From NCBI GenBank assembly GCA_046086305.1, contig JBJSXI010000059.1:1-64000 (forward strand): 64,000 nt of DNA, read 5' to 3'. The notes under the pieces were generated by a model. It searched no databases and was not told the origin of the DNA. It saw nothing but the letters and a program-made list of their open reading frames with translations. How positions within the stretch are numbered: the first letter of the stretch is position 1; the number at the start of each line of letters is the position of its first letter. Source of the stretch: UBA668 sp046086305 (lineage in GTDB: Bacteria; Actinomycetota; Acidimicrobiia; Acidimicrobiales; Ilumatobacteraceae). The position numbers and the translations under genes are program-made. Positions 43,208 to 52,166 of the stretch are shown one piece after another.

Positions 43208-43459
43208 TCACGCCGCACCGTCGTGGCGTCGACACCATGCGAGGTAGTCCAGCACATCGGCTGTAGCCGGACTGCGATCACCACTGCCGTACTGGGTGAG
43301 GAGGCGGAAGCGCAGGTACGACGCCGACGGCACGGGCAGGAACGGACGATGCCGCCACCAGCCGCGTGGGGTGGTCCGCCTCCACACGCGCATGGCGGTG
43401 GCCCACAGGTCTGGGCGGCGGACGACTCCGACCACGACCGGTGCGAGGCGGAGCCTCAT
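43208..43459 (-). CDS. Small conserved basic protein (83 aa)
   Basis: A compact protein beginning MRLRLAPVVVGVVRRPDLW, rich in Arg and Trp, with RRTTPRGWWRHRPFLPVP in the middle and a C-terminal ADVLDYLAWCRRH. I recall similar short proteins of unknown function in other actinobacteria, but cannot name the family. The ATG at 43459 overlaps the acyl-CoA dehydrogenase stop (ATGA), which supports it as a real coupled gene. Confidence 0.72.
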   Translation of the reverse strand: MRLRLAPVVVGVVRRPDLWATAMRVWRRTTPRGWWRHRPFLPVPSASYLRFRLLTQYGSGDRSPATADVLDYLAWCRRHDGAA

Positions 43460-44679
43460 CGACCCACCTGCGGTTCCTTCGGCAGACCGAGCACCATCTC
43501 GCCGACGATGTTGCGCTGGACCTGCGACGAGCCGGCGTAGATGGTGCCGGCACGTGCATTGAGGAATGTGCCGACCCAACTCCAGGTGCTGTTCGGCGCA
43601 CCTGCATCGTCGGTCTGGAAGGCAGAGGACGGCCGACGCCCCGAGGGCACGAGCGCCTCTGCACCGAGAATCTCGACGGCGAGCTCGGTGACCTCACGGT
43701 GGTACTCGCTCCAGTAGAGCTTGCTGATCGCTGCGTCCGGCCCGGGATGATGGCCGCCGAGGAAACGGGTGAGGATGCGCATGCCGTTGAACCGCATGAT
43801 GTGCACCTTCGTGTACGCCTGCGCGAGTCGCTGACGGATCATCGGATCGCGATCCCGACCGCGCTCTTTGGCCAGCACGAGAAGCCGGTCGAGTTCGGCC
43901 TGGAACCGGATCGGCAACGTGGCTGCTGCCTCGCCGCGCTCGTAGCCGAGCAGTGTCATGGCCACGGCCCAGCCGTTGTTCACCCCGCCGACGACCGCAT
44001 CGCGCGGCGTCGTCGCCCCCGTGTAGAACACCTCGTTGAACTCGCTCTCACCGGAGATCATCCGGATGGGCCGCACTTCGACACCGGGCTGGCGCATGTC
44101 GACGAGCAGGAAGCTGATCCCCTTGTGACGCGGTGCCTCGGGGTCAGTGCGCGCCAGGGTGAAGATGTGGTCGGCGAGATGGCCCGCCGAGGTCCAGATC
44201 TTCTGACCGTCGAGCACCCACTGGTCGCCGTCGAGTACGGCGCGCAGCCCGAGGTTCGCGAGGTCGCTCCCGGCGTTCGGCTCGCTGTACCCCTGACACC
44301 ACGTCTCGGTACCAGCGAGAATTCGCGGCAGGTGGTGGGCCTTCTGCTCGTCGGTACCCCACCGGAGCAGGGTGTTCCCCAGCATCTGGATACCGAACAC
44401 GTCGTTGGGGCCACCCGTGGGCACACCGGCCCGAGCGAACTCCTCCGCGATCACGACCTGCTCGAGCGCCGACAGACCACTGCCGCCGTACTCGACCGGC
44501 CATCCCGGCGCCAGGTAGCCGGCGCGGTGGAGCGTTCTGCGCCATTCGGTGACGAACTGGGTGAGTTCGTCACCGTCGAGCGCACCGATGCCCTGCCAGT
44601 CGGCGGGCAATGCCTCGCCGAGGAAGGCTTGGACCTTCTCGCGATACGACTCTGCCTCGGGGGTGTATTCGGGCCGCAC
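43456..44679 (-). CDS. Acyl-CoA dehydrogenase (FadE family)
   Basis: FAD enzyme that introduces a trans-2 double bond into an acyl-CoA. 407 residues. Seen: WPVEYGGSGLSALEQVVIAEEF, QGYSEPNAGSDLA and IWTSAGHLADHIF at the FAD/substrate interface, and the C-terminal SSQVQRNIVGEMVLGLP. The form is that of long bacterial FadE proteins acting on bulky or steroid-like acyl groups, but substrate cannot be set. The GTG at 44679 lies 7 bases after a TAGCCT box, so the message may be leaderless. Confidence 0.92.
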   Translation of the reverse strand: MRPEYTPEAESYREKVQAFLGEALPADWQGIGALDGDELTQFVTEWRRTLHRAGYLAPGWPVEYGGSGLSALEQVVIAEEFARAGVPTGGPNDVFGIQMLGNTLLRWGTDEQKAHHLPRILAGTETWCQGYSEPNAGSDLANLGLRAVLDGDQWVLDGQKIWTSAGHLADHIFTLARTDPEAPRHKGISFLLVDMRQPGVEVRPIRMISGESEFNEVFYTGATTPRDAVVGGVNNGWAVAMTLLGYERGEAAATLPIRFQAELDRLLVLAKERGRDRDPMIRQRLAQAYTKVHIMRFNGMRILTRFLGGHHPGPDAAISKLYWSEYHREVTELAVEILGAEALVPSGRRPSSAFQTDDAGAPNSTWSWVGTFLNARAGTIYAGSSQVQRNIVGEMVLGLPKEPQVGR

Positions 44680-44686
44680 GCAGGCG

Positions 44687-44692
44687 AGGCTA
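44687..44692 (-). promoter_or_regulatory. -10 box for leaderless acyl-CoA dehydrogenase gene
   Basis: TAGCCT on the minus strand, 7 bases before the GTG at 44679. It overlaps the end of the upstream ROK gene, so the two may be separately transcribed. Confidence 0.4.
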
Positions 44693-45550
44693 CCGCAGGG
44701 CAGTTCCCCTGCGCCGGACGAGTGCCGCCGCGCCGACGAGCGGCGCCATCTCACCGAGGCCGGCAGGCACGACGCGAAACCCCGTGGTGAACGTGAGCCG
44801 TGCCCGCTGCTCCAGTTCACTGCGTGCGGCGTCGAAGAACGGCTGACCGAACCCGAGCGCGACGGATCCGCCGATCACCGCCAATCGGAGATCGCACACC
44901 GCGGCGAGGGATGCGAGCGCACGGCCCACGAGTTGACCGGACCGTTCGACGATCGCCTGTGGTGCGCGTTGCGGCGGCCGACCGGTCTCTGCCTCGATCG
45001 CCACACCACCGCAGTACGCCTCGAGACAGCCATGGCCCCCGCACGCGCACGGCCGACCCTCCGGTTCGACCACGAGGTGGGCGATGTTCCCGGCATTCCC
45101 GAGCCGACCATCGAGCGGACGGCCACCGAGGACGATCCCACCGTTGACACCACCACCGATGAGGAGTCCGACGAAGTTCCGCTGGCCGACCGCTGCCCCG
45201 CACCAGGCCTCACCGAGCGCGAGTGCCGTGGCGTTGTTGCCGACCACTGTGTCGAGGCCGGTGAGTTCGGCGAGTTGTGCGCCGAGCGGAAAATCTGCGA
45301 GCGCCGGGATCCGCAGCGGCGAGACCGTGCCGGCGGGTGCGTCGACGGGGCCACTGCACCCCGCGCCACACCCGAGTGGAGGGCTCGGCGCAGCAGCCAC
45401 GACCCGCGAAACGAGACGCGCCAACGCAGGCCATACATCGCGCGCCGGAGTGGAAATCCGATCGCGTACGAGAACGTCACCACGATCACCGACGACCGCT
45501 GCACTCAACTTGGTACTGCCGACATCGACAGCGAGGTAGCACTCGGTCAC
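44690..45550 (-). CDS. ROK-family sugar kinase or regulator-like protein
   Basis: 286 residues, without an N-terminal DNA-binding domain, so a kinase is more likely than a repressor. Seen: the phosphate loop LAVDVGSTKLSAAVVGD, GNNATALALGEAW, and the zinc motif CACGGHGCLEAYC. The usual family ExGH motif (E-x-G-H) reads NIAHLVVEPEG, so the catalytic region is slightly diverged. The sugar is unknown. GTG at 45550 lies 7 bases after TACCGT; divergent from moxR. Confidence 0.85.
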   Translation of the reverse strand: MTECYLAVDVGSTKLSAAVVGDRGDVLVRDRISTPARDVWPALARLVSRVVAAAPSPPLGCGAGCSGPVDAPAGTVSPLRIPALADFPLGAQLAELTGLDTVVGNNATALALGEAWCGAAVGQRNFVGLLIGGGVNGGIVLGGRPLDGRLGNAGNIAHLVVEPEGRPCACGGHGCLEAYCGGVAIEAETGRPPQRAPQAIVERSGQLVGRALASLAAVCDLRLAVIGGSVALGFGQPFFDAARSELEQRARLTFTTGFRVVPAGLGEMAPLVGAAALVRRRGTALR

Positions 45551-45557
45551 GGTGGCG

Positions 45558-45563
45558 ACGGTA
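45558..45563 (-). promoter_or_regulatory. -10 box for leaderless ROK gene
   Basis: TACCGT on the minus strand, then 7 bases and the GTG at 45550. It lies in the 76-base divergent region shared with moxR. Confidence 0.45.
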
Positions 45564-45613
45564 GCGCGCCGCTTCTACGACCGGCATGACGGTCGGTGCC
45601 GTCGGACGCCGTC

Positions 45614-45619
45614 TACCCT
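45614..45619 (+). promoter_or_regulatory. -10 box for leaderless moxR
   Basis: TACCCT, 7 bases, then the GTG at 45627; no SD is seen. Confidence 0.45.
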
Positions 45620-45626
45620 CGCGGTC

Positions 45627-46589
45627 GTGACGGCCGCGCCACAGCACCCTCAGACCTTCTCGCAGCTGTTCGACGCGATCGCCGACAACATCACCTCCGT
45701 CGTCCACGGTAAGCGCGCCGCTGTCGAGCTCGCTGTCGTGTGTCTCCTCGCCGAGGGCCACCTGTTGATCGAGGATGTCCCTGGTGTCGGCAAGACGAGT
45801 CTCGCCCGAGCCCTCGCCACGTCGATCGATTGCACGTGGAAGCGCGTGCAGTTCACACCAGATCTCCTGCCCTCCGACCTGATCGGTGTCAGCATCTTCC
45901 AGAGGTCGAGTGAGACGTTCTCGTTCCAGCCGGGTCCACTCTTCGCCAACATCATCCTCGCCGACGAGATCAACCGTGCGTCACCCAAGACCCAGTCGGC
46001 CCTCCTCGAGGCGATGGAGGAGCGTCAGGTCAGCGCAGACGGTGTCACGTATCTCCTCCCCAGCCCGTTCATGGTGGCTGCGACCCAGAATCCCGTCGAA
46101 CAGGAGGGCACCTATCGGTTGCCCGAGAGCCAGCTCGATCGATTCTTGATGCGACTCTCACTCGGCTACCCGGGTCGCTCGGCCGAACTGGCGATCCTCG
46201 ACTCGCAGGGCGCCGCCGACGCCCTGACCCAACTCGACCCGGTGGTCTCGGCAGCCGAGGTCGTCCGGATGTGTGAAGCGGTGCGCACCGTGCACCTTGC
46301 CGGACCACTCAAGGCGTACCTGGTCGATCTCGCCGAGGCGAGCCGTCGCCATCCGTCGCTCACGCTCGGTCTCTCCCCGCGCGCAACCCTGCAACTGTCA
46401 CGTGCGGTGCGGGCGCGTGCCGCAGCGAGCGGGCGCGACTACGCGATCCCCGATGATGTCCGGGCTCTCTCGATCCCGGTGCTCGCGCACCGACTCGTCG
46501 TCCGACCGGATGCGGTTGCTCGCGGCACCACCGGCGACGATGTGATCGCCGAGATCATCGAGACGGTGCCGGTGCCGGCGGTTCGCTGA
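45627..46589 (+). CDS. MoxR-family AAA+ ATPase
   Basis: 320 residues. Walker A EDVPGVGKTSLARAL near residue 48, Walker B ILADEINRASPKTQSALLEAMEE, sensor 1 VAATQNPVEQEGTY, and a C-terminal lid. MoxR proteins act as chaperones for assembly of partner complexes, usually beside DUF58 and transglutaminase genes, exactly as here. The GTG at 45627 matches the family N-terminus; an upstream ATG at 45552 would run through the promoter region. The DUF58 gene starts immediately after the stop. Confidence 0.94.
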   Translation: MTAAPQHPQTFSQLFDAIADNITSVVHGKRAAVELAVVCLLAEGHLLIEDVPGVGKTSLARALATSIDCTWKRVQFTPDLLPSDLIGVSIFQRSSETFSFQPGPLFANIILADEINRASPKTQSALLEAMEERQVSADGVTYLLPSPFMVAATQNPVEQEGTYRLPESQLDRFLMRLSLGYPGRSAELAILDSQGAADALTQLDPVVSAAEVVRMCEAVRTVHLAGPLKAYLVDLAEASRRHPSLTLGLSPRATLQLSRAVRARAAASGRDYAIPDDVRALSIPVLAHRLVVRPDAVARGTTGDDVIAEIIETVPVPAVR

Positions 46590-47702
46590 ATGCTCACCCG
46601 GCACGGCTGGGCCGCACTGTCGATGGCGACCGTCTCGATCGCACTGGGACGTTCACTCGGTCTGCTCGAGTTCTACGTCATCGGCGCAGCGGCTGCGACC
46701 ACCGTGCTGCTCGCCGTGGTCGGCTCGCTGAGGCCGATGCCCCAGGTGGAGACGGCTCGTCGATGTATGCCGCCGTTGGTCGCGATCGGTGAACCACTTC
46801 GCGTCGAGTTGACCGTCAGTAACCCGACCTCGCGCCGCGTCCCACGGCTCCGACTGTGGGAACCGGTCGGTAGCCGCGGCGGCGCCGCGATGCAGGTCGC
46901 GCCATTGGCTGCCGGCGAGTCGGTCAGTGCCGTCTACCGGGTGCCCACCGACCGACGTGGCATCCAGTTGCTCGGCCCCCTGCGCGCCGAGCGCTCGGAC
47001 CCGCTCGGCCTCAGCCGTCGAACACTCCACCTCAGTGGTACTGCCGAGGCCGTCGTCACCCCGCTCGTCGTCGTGCTGCCCTGGCCGACCATGGCATCGG
47101 GCGGGCCGCTCGGTGATCGTCTTGCAGCTCGATCGATGGGACGAACCGGCAGCGAGTTCCACTCGCAGCGCCTGTACGTACCCGGCGACGACCCTCGACG
47201 AATCAACTGGCGCGCCTCGGCGCGCGCCGACACACTCGTCATCCGCCAGACCTCTCCAGAGGTGCTCAGCCGATGCACCGTCGTCCTCGACACGCATCGC
47301 GACGCTGGCGATGGCGAGGCCTTCGAGCGGGCGGTCACTGTTGCCGCCAGCGTCCTTGCTGCCGCCGACGCGGTCGGGGTCGCTGCCCGACTCGTCGCTC
47401 CTGGTGTCGACCTGCGCGGACGAGCCGTCCTCGACGCAGCGCTGCGCTGGCTCGCCGAGGTCGACGTCGGTGAGAGCCCCCTGGATCCTGCAGCGACATC
47501 GTCCCGCGACGACGGACTCGGCCTCGTCGTCGCCGTGTCGGCAGGGCCACGAGCACCGCTGCGGACGGCAGGTCACGACGTGCTGGTCAGCGTCGTCGGG
47601 TCACCGAGCGAGGGATCTCCCGATCCCTTCGTGATCGATGCGTCAACGATCGAGTCGTTCACAACCGGATGGCGCCGGCTCGTCGGACCGGGGACGCCAT
47701 GA
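46590..47702 (+). CDS. DUF58 membrane protein
   Basis: 370 residues. Two hydrophobic helices near the N-terminus (about 8-45), then an extracytoplasmic/beta-like region and the DUF58 core with GSEFHSQRLYVPGDDPRRINWRASAR near residue 190, followed by a von Willebrand-A-like part. The ATG abuts the moxR stop with no gap. It forms a membrane module with MoxR and the transglutaminase; the biochemical function of this module is not established. Confidence 0.93.
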   Translation: MLTRHGWAALSMATVSIALGRSLGLLEFYVIGAAAATTVLLAVVGSLRPMPQVETARRCMPPLVAIGEPLRVELTVSNPTSRRVPRLRLWEPVGSRGGAAMQVAPLAAGESVSAVYRVPTDRRGIQLLGPLRAERSDPLGLSRRTLHLSGTAEAVVTPLVVVLPWPTMASGGPLGDRLAARSMGRTGSEFHSQRLYVPGDDPRRINWRASARADTLVIRQTSPEVLSRCTVVLDTHRDAGDGEAFERAVTVAASVLAAADAVGVAARLVAPGVDLRGRAVLDAALRWLAEVDVGESPLDPAATSSRDDGLGLVVAVSAGPRAPLRTAGHDVLVSVVGSPSEGSPDPFVIDASTIESFTTGWRRLVGPGTP

Positions 47703-49942
47703 CCGCATCACGTCCCGCCGATGTCGAGATCGTCTCCACGCTCGCCCTGATGGGGGTCGGTGTTGCAACCGCCGCGTCGTTCGCGCGTGTCTTCCCCGAC
47801 TGGTCGTTCCTGACGGCCACCGTGACTGCGGTGGTCGTCACCCATCTCGTCGCTGCGGCGCTCCGCGCGGTTCGAACGCCCGGCTGGCTCGCCGTGCCGA
47901 CCACCGTGACGGTGATGACCTGGGTCCTCGCCGCGCTCCACCACAGGGACACGCTCCAGGCGGGCGTGCCGACGAAGGCGACCTTCGACGCATTCCGCGA
48001 CGACATCACGTTCGTGCTCTCCGAGTTCCCGACCGCCGTCGCGCCCGTGGCGTCCGACGGATCGTTCGGGACGGCTGCTGGCATCGCGCTGGTCACTGCG
48101 GTGATCCTCGCCGACGTCTTCGCCTTCCGCGCGCTCGGACAGGTCGAGGCAGTCGTGCCACCGGCAGCAGTCATGGTGATCGTGTCGGCCGTCGGCACCG
48201 ACCGACTGCGGATGCCGCTCGCCGTCGTCTGGGTCGTCGCCGCACTGGTCGCCATCGGCATGCTCCGCCACCGCGCCCGACTCACCGACCTTCCGTGGAT
48301 GGGTGCCCGCCAACTCGGCGTGGCGCGGGCGACCATCGGGGTCGTCGCAACGGTGGCGATCGCCGCAGGTGTGGCCATCTTCGCCGGACCGCGACTGCCC
48401 GGCGCAGGTGCCGCACCCCTGATCGACACACGCAATCGCGTTCCGGGTGTCACAGAGGTCGTGAGCCCGCTCGTCGACATCCGATCGAGGCTCACCGAAC
48501 AGAGCAATGCGGAGATGTTCGTCGTCGCGTCCTCCGACGGGCCGCACTACTGGCGGTTGCTCTCACTCCCGGTGTTCGACGGCAGCGCGTGGCAACCGCC
48601 GGAGGAAGACCTTGTCGACGAGATCACCGTCGGACTCGGTGGCCGTCCATCCCGTGCCGAGATCACGATCAGCGGACTCGGCGGTCCACTCGTGCCGGCG
48701 CCGTACCGCCCGGTGCGCGTCGACGGCGAGGTGCTCTGGGCGGCTGACAGTGAGAGCCTCGTGCGGACCGGTCGCGGCCTCGAGGCAGGCGACATCGTCA
48801 TGGTCGAGGCCGAGATCCCGACCGTCGCACCCGACGTACTCGAGGGCGCGACGTGGGGTGCCCCGCCGTCGCGAACGTACGTCTCGATCCCGGCGGGCCT
48901 GCCCACCTCGCTCGTCGACGGACTCGTCGAGAGCGGAGCAGTGTCGGCGACCAACGCGTACGACGCAGCGCGTGCGGTCCAGACGTGGTTCCGGACGGCG
49001 TTCACCTACGACACCGCTGTCGATCTCACCGATTCGGCGAGCGCGATCGACGACTTCCTCGAGATCCGCCGCGGGTTCTGCCAGCAGTTCGCCGGAACGT
49101 TCGCCGTGATGATGCGGATGCTCGGCATCCCCGCGCGGGTCGCCGTCGGCTTCACGCCGGGCGATCTCATCGCGGTCCCGAGCGGCGACGAGACGGCCTC
49201 TCGTTACAAGGTCCTCGGTCGCCATGCGCACGCGTGGCCGGAGGTCTGGTTCGACGGCGTCGGCTGGGTGGCCTTCGAACCGACACCTGGCCGTGGCAGT
49301 CCGGACGGAGAGGGCTACCTCGGCATTCCTGCGCAGCAGGACGAGACGGGGGCGCCGGCCACCTCGATACCTGTGACGACGGTGACACCCTCGACCACGG
49401 TCCGCCCCGATGACCCGCCGGTATCGCTTCCTGCGACGACCGTGCCGTCGTCGACGGACGATCGAGAGGCATCATCGCGCCTGCCCGCCGTCGTGATGTT
49501 CGGCCTGCTCGCCGCGAGCCTGCTCGCGGCATGGGTGCTCGTCGCTCCCGCAGTTGTGTCCTCGCTCCACCAACGTCGCCGACGGCGATGGAGCGAGCGC
49601 CAACGAGTCGTCGCCGCATGGCGCCGTGCATCGCGATCACTCGAACTTCTCGGCACCAGACCGACGGCGGTCGATACGCCGCTCGACGTCGCCGCCGATG
49701 TCGTTCGCCACAGCACCCTCGACCCTCGCCCGGTGAGCGAACTGGCCGATCTGGTGAACCGCGCGGTCTACGCACCCACCGCACCGAGCACGACCGACGC
49801 CGCACGCAGCGAGGCGCTCGGCGACGAGATCGCTCGGCATTGCAGCGAGCGCCTCGGCACGGTGCCCCGCCTCACCTGTCGACTACGGCCATGGACCCTG
49901 CACCCGTCGGGCGGTGAACGTCGTCAGTCGTCGCTGCGTTGA
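47699..49942 (+). CDS. Transglutaminase-like membrane protein (TgpA type)
   Basis: 747 residues. About six membrane helices at the N-terminus (to ~235), a large extracytoplasmic transglutaminase domain and one C-terminal helix (about 600-622) with a cytoplasmic tail. Catalytic triad visible: Cys in RRGFCQQFAGTFAVMMRMLG, His in GRHAHAWPEVWF, Asp/Glu in WVAFEPTPGR. The extracytoplasmic part is followed by a Thr/Pro-rich linker. ATG at 47699 overlaps the DUF58 stop (ATGA). Likely remodels surface proteins; substrate unknown. Its 3' end overlaps the opposing DUF3040 gene by 19 bases. Confidence 0.92.
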   Translation: MTASRPADVEIVSTLALMGVGVATAASFARVFPDWSFLTATVTAVVVTHLVAAALRAVRTPGWLAVPTTVTVMTWVLAALHHRDTLQAGVPTKATFDAFRDDITFVLSEFPTAVAPVASDGSFGTAAGIALVTAVILADVFAFRALGQVEAVVPPAAVMVIVSAVGTDRLRMPLAVVWVVAALVAIGMLRHRARLTDLPWMGARQLGVARATIGVVATVAIAAGVAIFAGPRLPGAGAAPLIDTRNRVPGVTEVVSPLVDIRSRLTEQSNAEMFVVASSDGPHYWRLLSLPVFDGSAWQPPEEDLVDEITVGLGGRPSRAEITISGLGGPLVPAPYRPVRVDGEVLWAADSESLVRTGRGLEAGDIVMVEAEIPTVAPDVLEGATWGAPPSRTYVSIPAGLPTSLVDGLVESGAVSATNAYDAARAVQTWFRTAFTYDTAVDLTDSASAIDDFLEIRRGFCQQFAGTFAVMMRMLGIPARVAVGFTPGDLIAVPSGDETASRYKVLGRHAHAWPEVWFDGVGWVAFEPTPGRGSPDGEGYLGIPAQQDETGAPATSIPVTTVTPSTTVRPDDPPVSLPATTVPSSTDDREASSRLPAVVMFGLLAASLLAAWVLVAPAVVSSLHQRRRRRWSERQRVVAAWRRASRSLELLGTRPTAVDTPLDVAADVVRHSTLDPRPVSELADLVNRAVYAPTAPSTTDAARSEALGDEIARHCSERLGTVPRLTCRLRPWTLHPSGGERRQSSLR

Positions 49943-50253
49943 CCCGGCGGGAACCGGTGACGCATCGACTCCGAGAGCGACTGCAGGCCGGCTTCACCGA
50001 TGCTGCGCAACTGACGTTCGACGACGAGCGCGCAGACGACCGCCGCAGCGAACGCGACGAACGACAGGTACGGCGACACGCCGAGCAGACCGATGGTCAG
50101 CACCAGGCACAGCACGGTACCGATCGATGCGAGGAGGAACGAGCGTCGATCACCCGGACGGGATGGGTCGATGGTGCGACCGAACCCGGGGTCGCGCTGC
50201 AACTGCTCCTCGATCTGGCGCAGGATCCTCTGTTCGTCTTCCGAGAGCGGCAT
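49924..50253 (-). CDS. DUF3040 small membrane protein
   Basis: 109 residues beginning MPLSEDEQRILRQIEEQL, the hallmark of actinobacterial DUF3040, with two adjacent membrane helices (FLLASIGTVLCLVLTIGLLG and LSFVAFAAAVVCALVV). Function unknown; in other actinobacteria members are often near dcw or dinB genes, and here dinB is next door. GGAGGAG precedes the ATG at 50253. Convergent overlap with the transglutaminase gene. Confidence 0.9.
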   Translation of the reverse strand: MPLSEDEQRILRQIEEQLQRDPGFGRTIDPSRPGDRRSFLLASIGTVLCLVLTIGLLGVSPYLSFVAFAAAVVCALVVERQLRSIGEAGLQSLSESMRHRFPPGQRSDD

Positions 50254-50323
50254 CGCGACTCCTCCGCAGGGCCGATGGCGCATCTTCGCAGAATTCCCGG
50301 ACCGAGACAATGCGCGCCCTCGG

Positions 50324-51592
50324 TCAGGCAGACGGCGCACCCGGCCCCCACTGCTGACCACCGCTGCGCACCACGCGAAGTCCACGATCACCCACGGTGC
50401 TGGCCTGGCCGATCGCTCCGACACCGAAACGCTCGCGGATGGCGTCGACGGTCGACTCCGCGGCACCCCAGCCGTGGCTGCCGGCGCCATCGAGCGAGAG
50501 CTGCTCGGCAGGTTCGGCGAATTGACTCGCGCTGACCCCGAGCAACCGCACCCCCGCCGTGGGGTCGATCGCGTCGAGCAGTGGGGTGAGTGCCACCACG
50601 ATCGCGTGCGCCGTGTCGACTGCGCCGGGAAGGGTGACCGACCGGGTGATGGTGGTGAACCCGCTGAAGCGAACCTTCAGCTGCAGCGTGCGCGCTCCCC
50701 GACCGTGCCGACGCAACCGCGACGCAACTGCGTCGGCGAGCCTCCCGAGTTCGGTGGCGAGCTCCTCGCGCCGGTGGCGGTCGTGGGCGAAGGTCTCCTC
50801 GTGGCCGATCGACTTCGGAGCCCGGTCGGCTTCGACAGGTCGGTCGTCGAGACCATTGGCGAGCCGGTGGAGCGATGCACCGTGGGCCCGACCGAGGGTC
50901 GAGACCAGCAGTGCCTCGCCGAGGGCAGCGAGATCACCGACTGTTCGGACGCCGAGGCGTTCGAGACGTTCTCCGGTCGCAGGGCCGACGCCCCACATCG
51001 CACCGACAGGGAGCGGATGGAGGAAGTCGAGCACACCATCGGGTGTCACCTCGACAACGCCTGCTCCGGCGCGCACACCGTCAGGGTCAGCGCGCGGCTT
51101 GGCCGCAACCGACGCCAACTTGGCGATGAACTTGTTCGGCGCGACACCCACACTGCACTCGAGACCGGTCTGCGCGCGCACCTCGGTACGGAGCTGGTTC
51201 GCGATCTCGACGCCGTCACCGAACAGTCTGGTCGAGCCGGTCACATCGAGGAATGCCTCGTCGAGTGACAGCGGCTCGACCAGGGGTGTCACGGTGTCGA
51301 GCACCTCACGTACCTCGGCACTCACCGTTGCGTACAGCGCGTGGTCACCGTCGAGGAAGACCGCCGCTGGGCACAGACGACGAGCTGTCGAACTCGGCAT
51401 CGCCGAGTGGATCCCGAATCGGCGCGCCTCGTACGAGGCTGCCGCAACGACTCCCCTCGGGCCCGCGCCGCCGACGACGACCGGCAGCCCCCGCAGGTCG
51501 GGACGTCGCAGGAGTTCGACGCTCACGTAGAACGCGTCCATGTCGACGTGGAGAATCACGCGGGAGCGGCCGGAGCGCACCGATGGATTCAT
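50324..51592 (-). CDS. dinB: DNA polymerase IV (Y family)
   Basis: Translesion polymerase, 422 residues. Catalytic acids in HVDMDAFYVSVE and LSLDEAFLDVTGS; steric-gate and palm region SVGVAPNKFIAKLAS; helix-hairpin-helix region with WGVGPATGERLERLGV; little-finger domain; and a probable sliding-clamp motif QLSLDG near the C-terminus. The ATG at 51592 overlaps the Nudix stop (ATGA). Confidence 0.95.
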   Translation of the reverse strand: MNPSVRSGRSRVILHVDMDAFYVSVELLRRPDLRGLPVVVGGAGPRGVVAAASYEARRFGIHSAMPSSTARRLCPAAVFLDGDHALYATVSAEVREVLDTVTPLVEPLSLDEAFLDVTGSTRLFGDGVEIANQLRTEVRAQTGLECSVGVAPNKFIAKLASVAAKPRADPDGVRAGAGVVEVTPDGVLDFLHPLPVGAMWGVGPATGERLERLGVRTVGDLAALGEALLVSTLGRAHGASLHRLANGLDDRPVEADRAPKSIGHEETFAHDRHRREELATELGRLADAVASRLRRHGRGARTLQLKVRFSGFTTITRSVTLPGAVDTAHAIVVALTPLLDAIDPTAGVRLLGVSASQFAEPAEQLSLDGAGSHGWGAAESTVDAIRERFGVGAIGQASTVGDRGLRVVRSGGQQWGPGAPSA

Positions 51593-52071
51593 CGGATGCG
51601 CTCGATCGTCGAGGTCGATCGATCGTGACCGCGCAGGATGAAGCCGTAGTCCGGGTCGAGATCGGATGCCAGCCATGCACCAACAGGGACGCGGACCCAC
51701 GGAGGGCTCGTTGCCAAGAGCTCCGGTGCCGTCGCGCCGTCGGCATGGCGCACCTCCTCGACGATGCCGTCCGGATCCGCGATGCGGACGTCGCCCTCGA
51801 TCGACGCAACCTGCCACGCCTCGACCGTCAGACGCCACCCCATGTCCGGCGCATCGACCGTGACGGTGTAGACGCGATGCGACCAGCCCGTGACCACCAG
51901 TCCGGTCTCCTCGCGGACCTCGCGTGCGAGACCGGCCAGAACCGTCTCGCCCCGGTCGATCACCCCTCCGGGCGGCGTCCACTCGAGGGAGCGGTCGCGC
52001 CGCCGGTTCCCGACGAGGATCAGTCCGTCGTCGTGCGGGATCAGTGCACCACCGACCGACCACCGACGCAT
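51589..52071 (-). CDS. Nudix hydrolase
   Basis: About 160 residues. The Nudix box GGVIDRGETVLAGLAREVREETGL is complete in pieces (GVIDRGE, then REVREETGL). Such enzymes remove damaged or excess nucleotides. Sitting directly upstream of dinB and coupled by a four-base overlap hints at a nucleotide-sanitising role in DNA damage, but that is inference. Start at ATG 52071 (MRRWSVGGALI) fits the family; GTG 52134 is the longer option. Confidence 0.88.
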   Translation of the reverse strand: MRRWSVGGALIPHDDGLILVGNRRRDRSLEWTPPGGVIDRGETVLAGLAREVREETGLVVTGWSHRVYTVTVDAPDMGWRLTVEAWQVASIEGDVRIADPDGIVEEVRHADGATAPELLATSPPWVRVPVGAWLASDLDPDYGFILRGHDRSTSTIERIR

Positions 52072-52166
52072 GTCGGGAGTCTGCCACAGGAACACCTGTT
52101 CGTGAGTCGCCAACTGCCGTCCGGGTCGGCGCACAGGCCGCCCACCCTGCGATGCTCCGACGCCGC

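Noticed and set aside
43208..43579. Longer 123-residue version of the small basic protein
   Set aside because: The extra 40 residues run into the acyl-CoA dehydrogenase coding end; the ATG at 43459 with a 4-base overlap is better.
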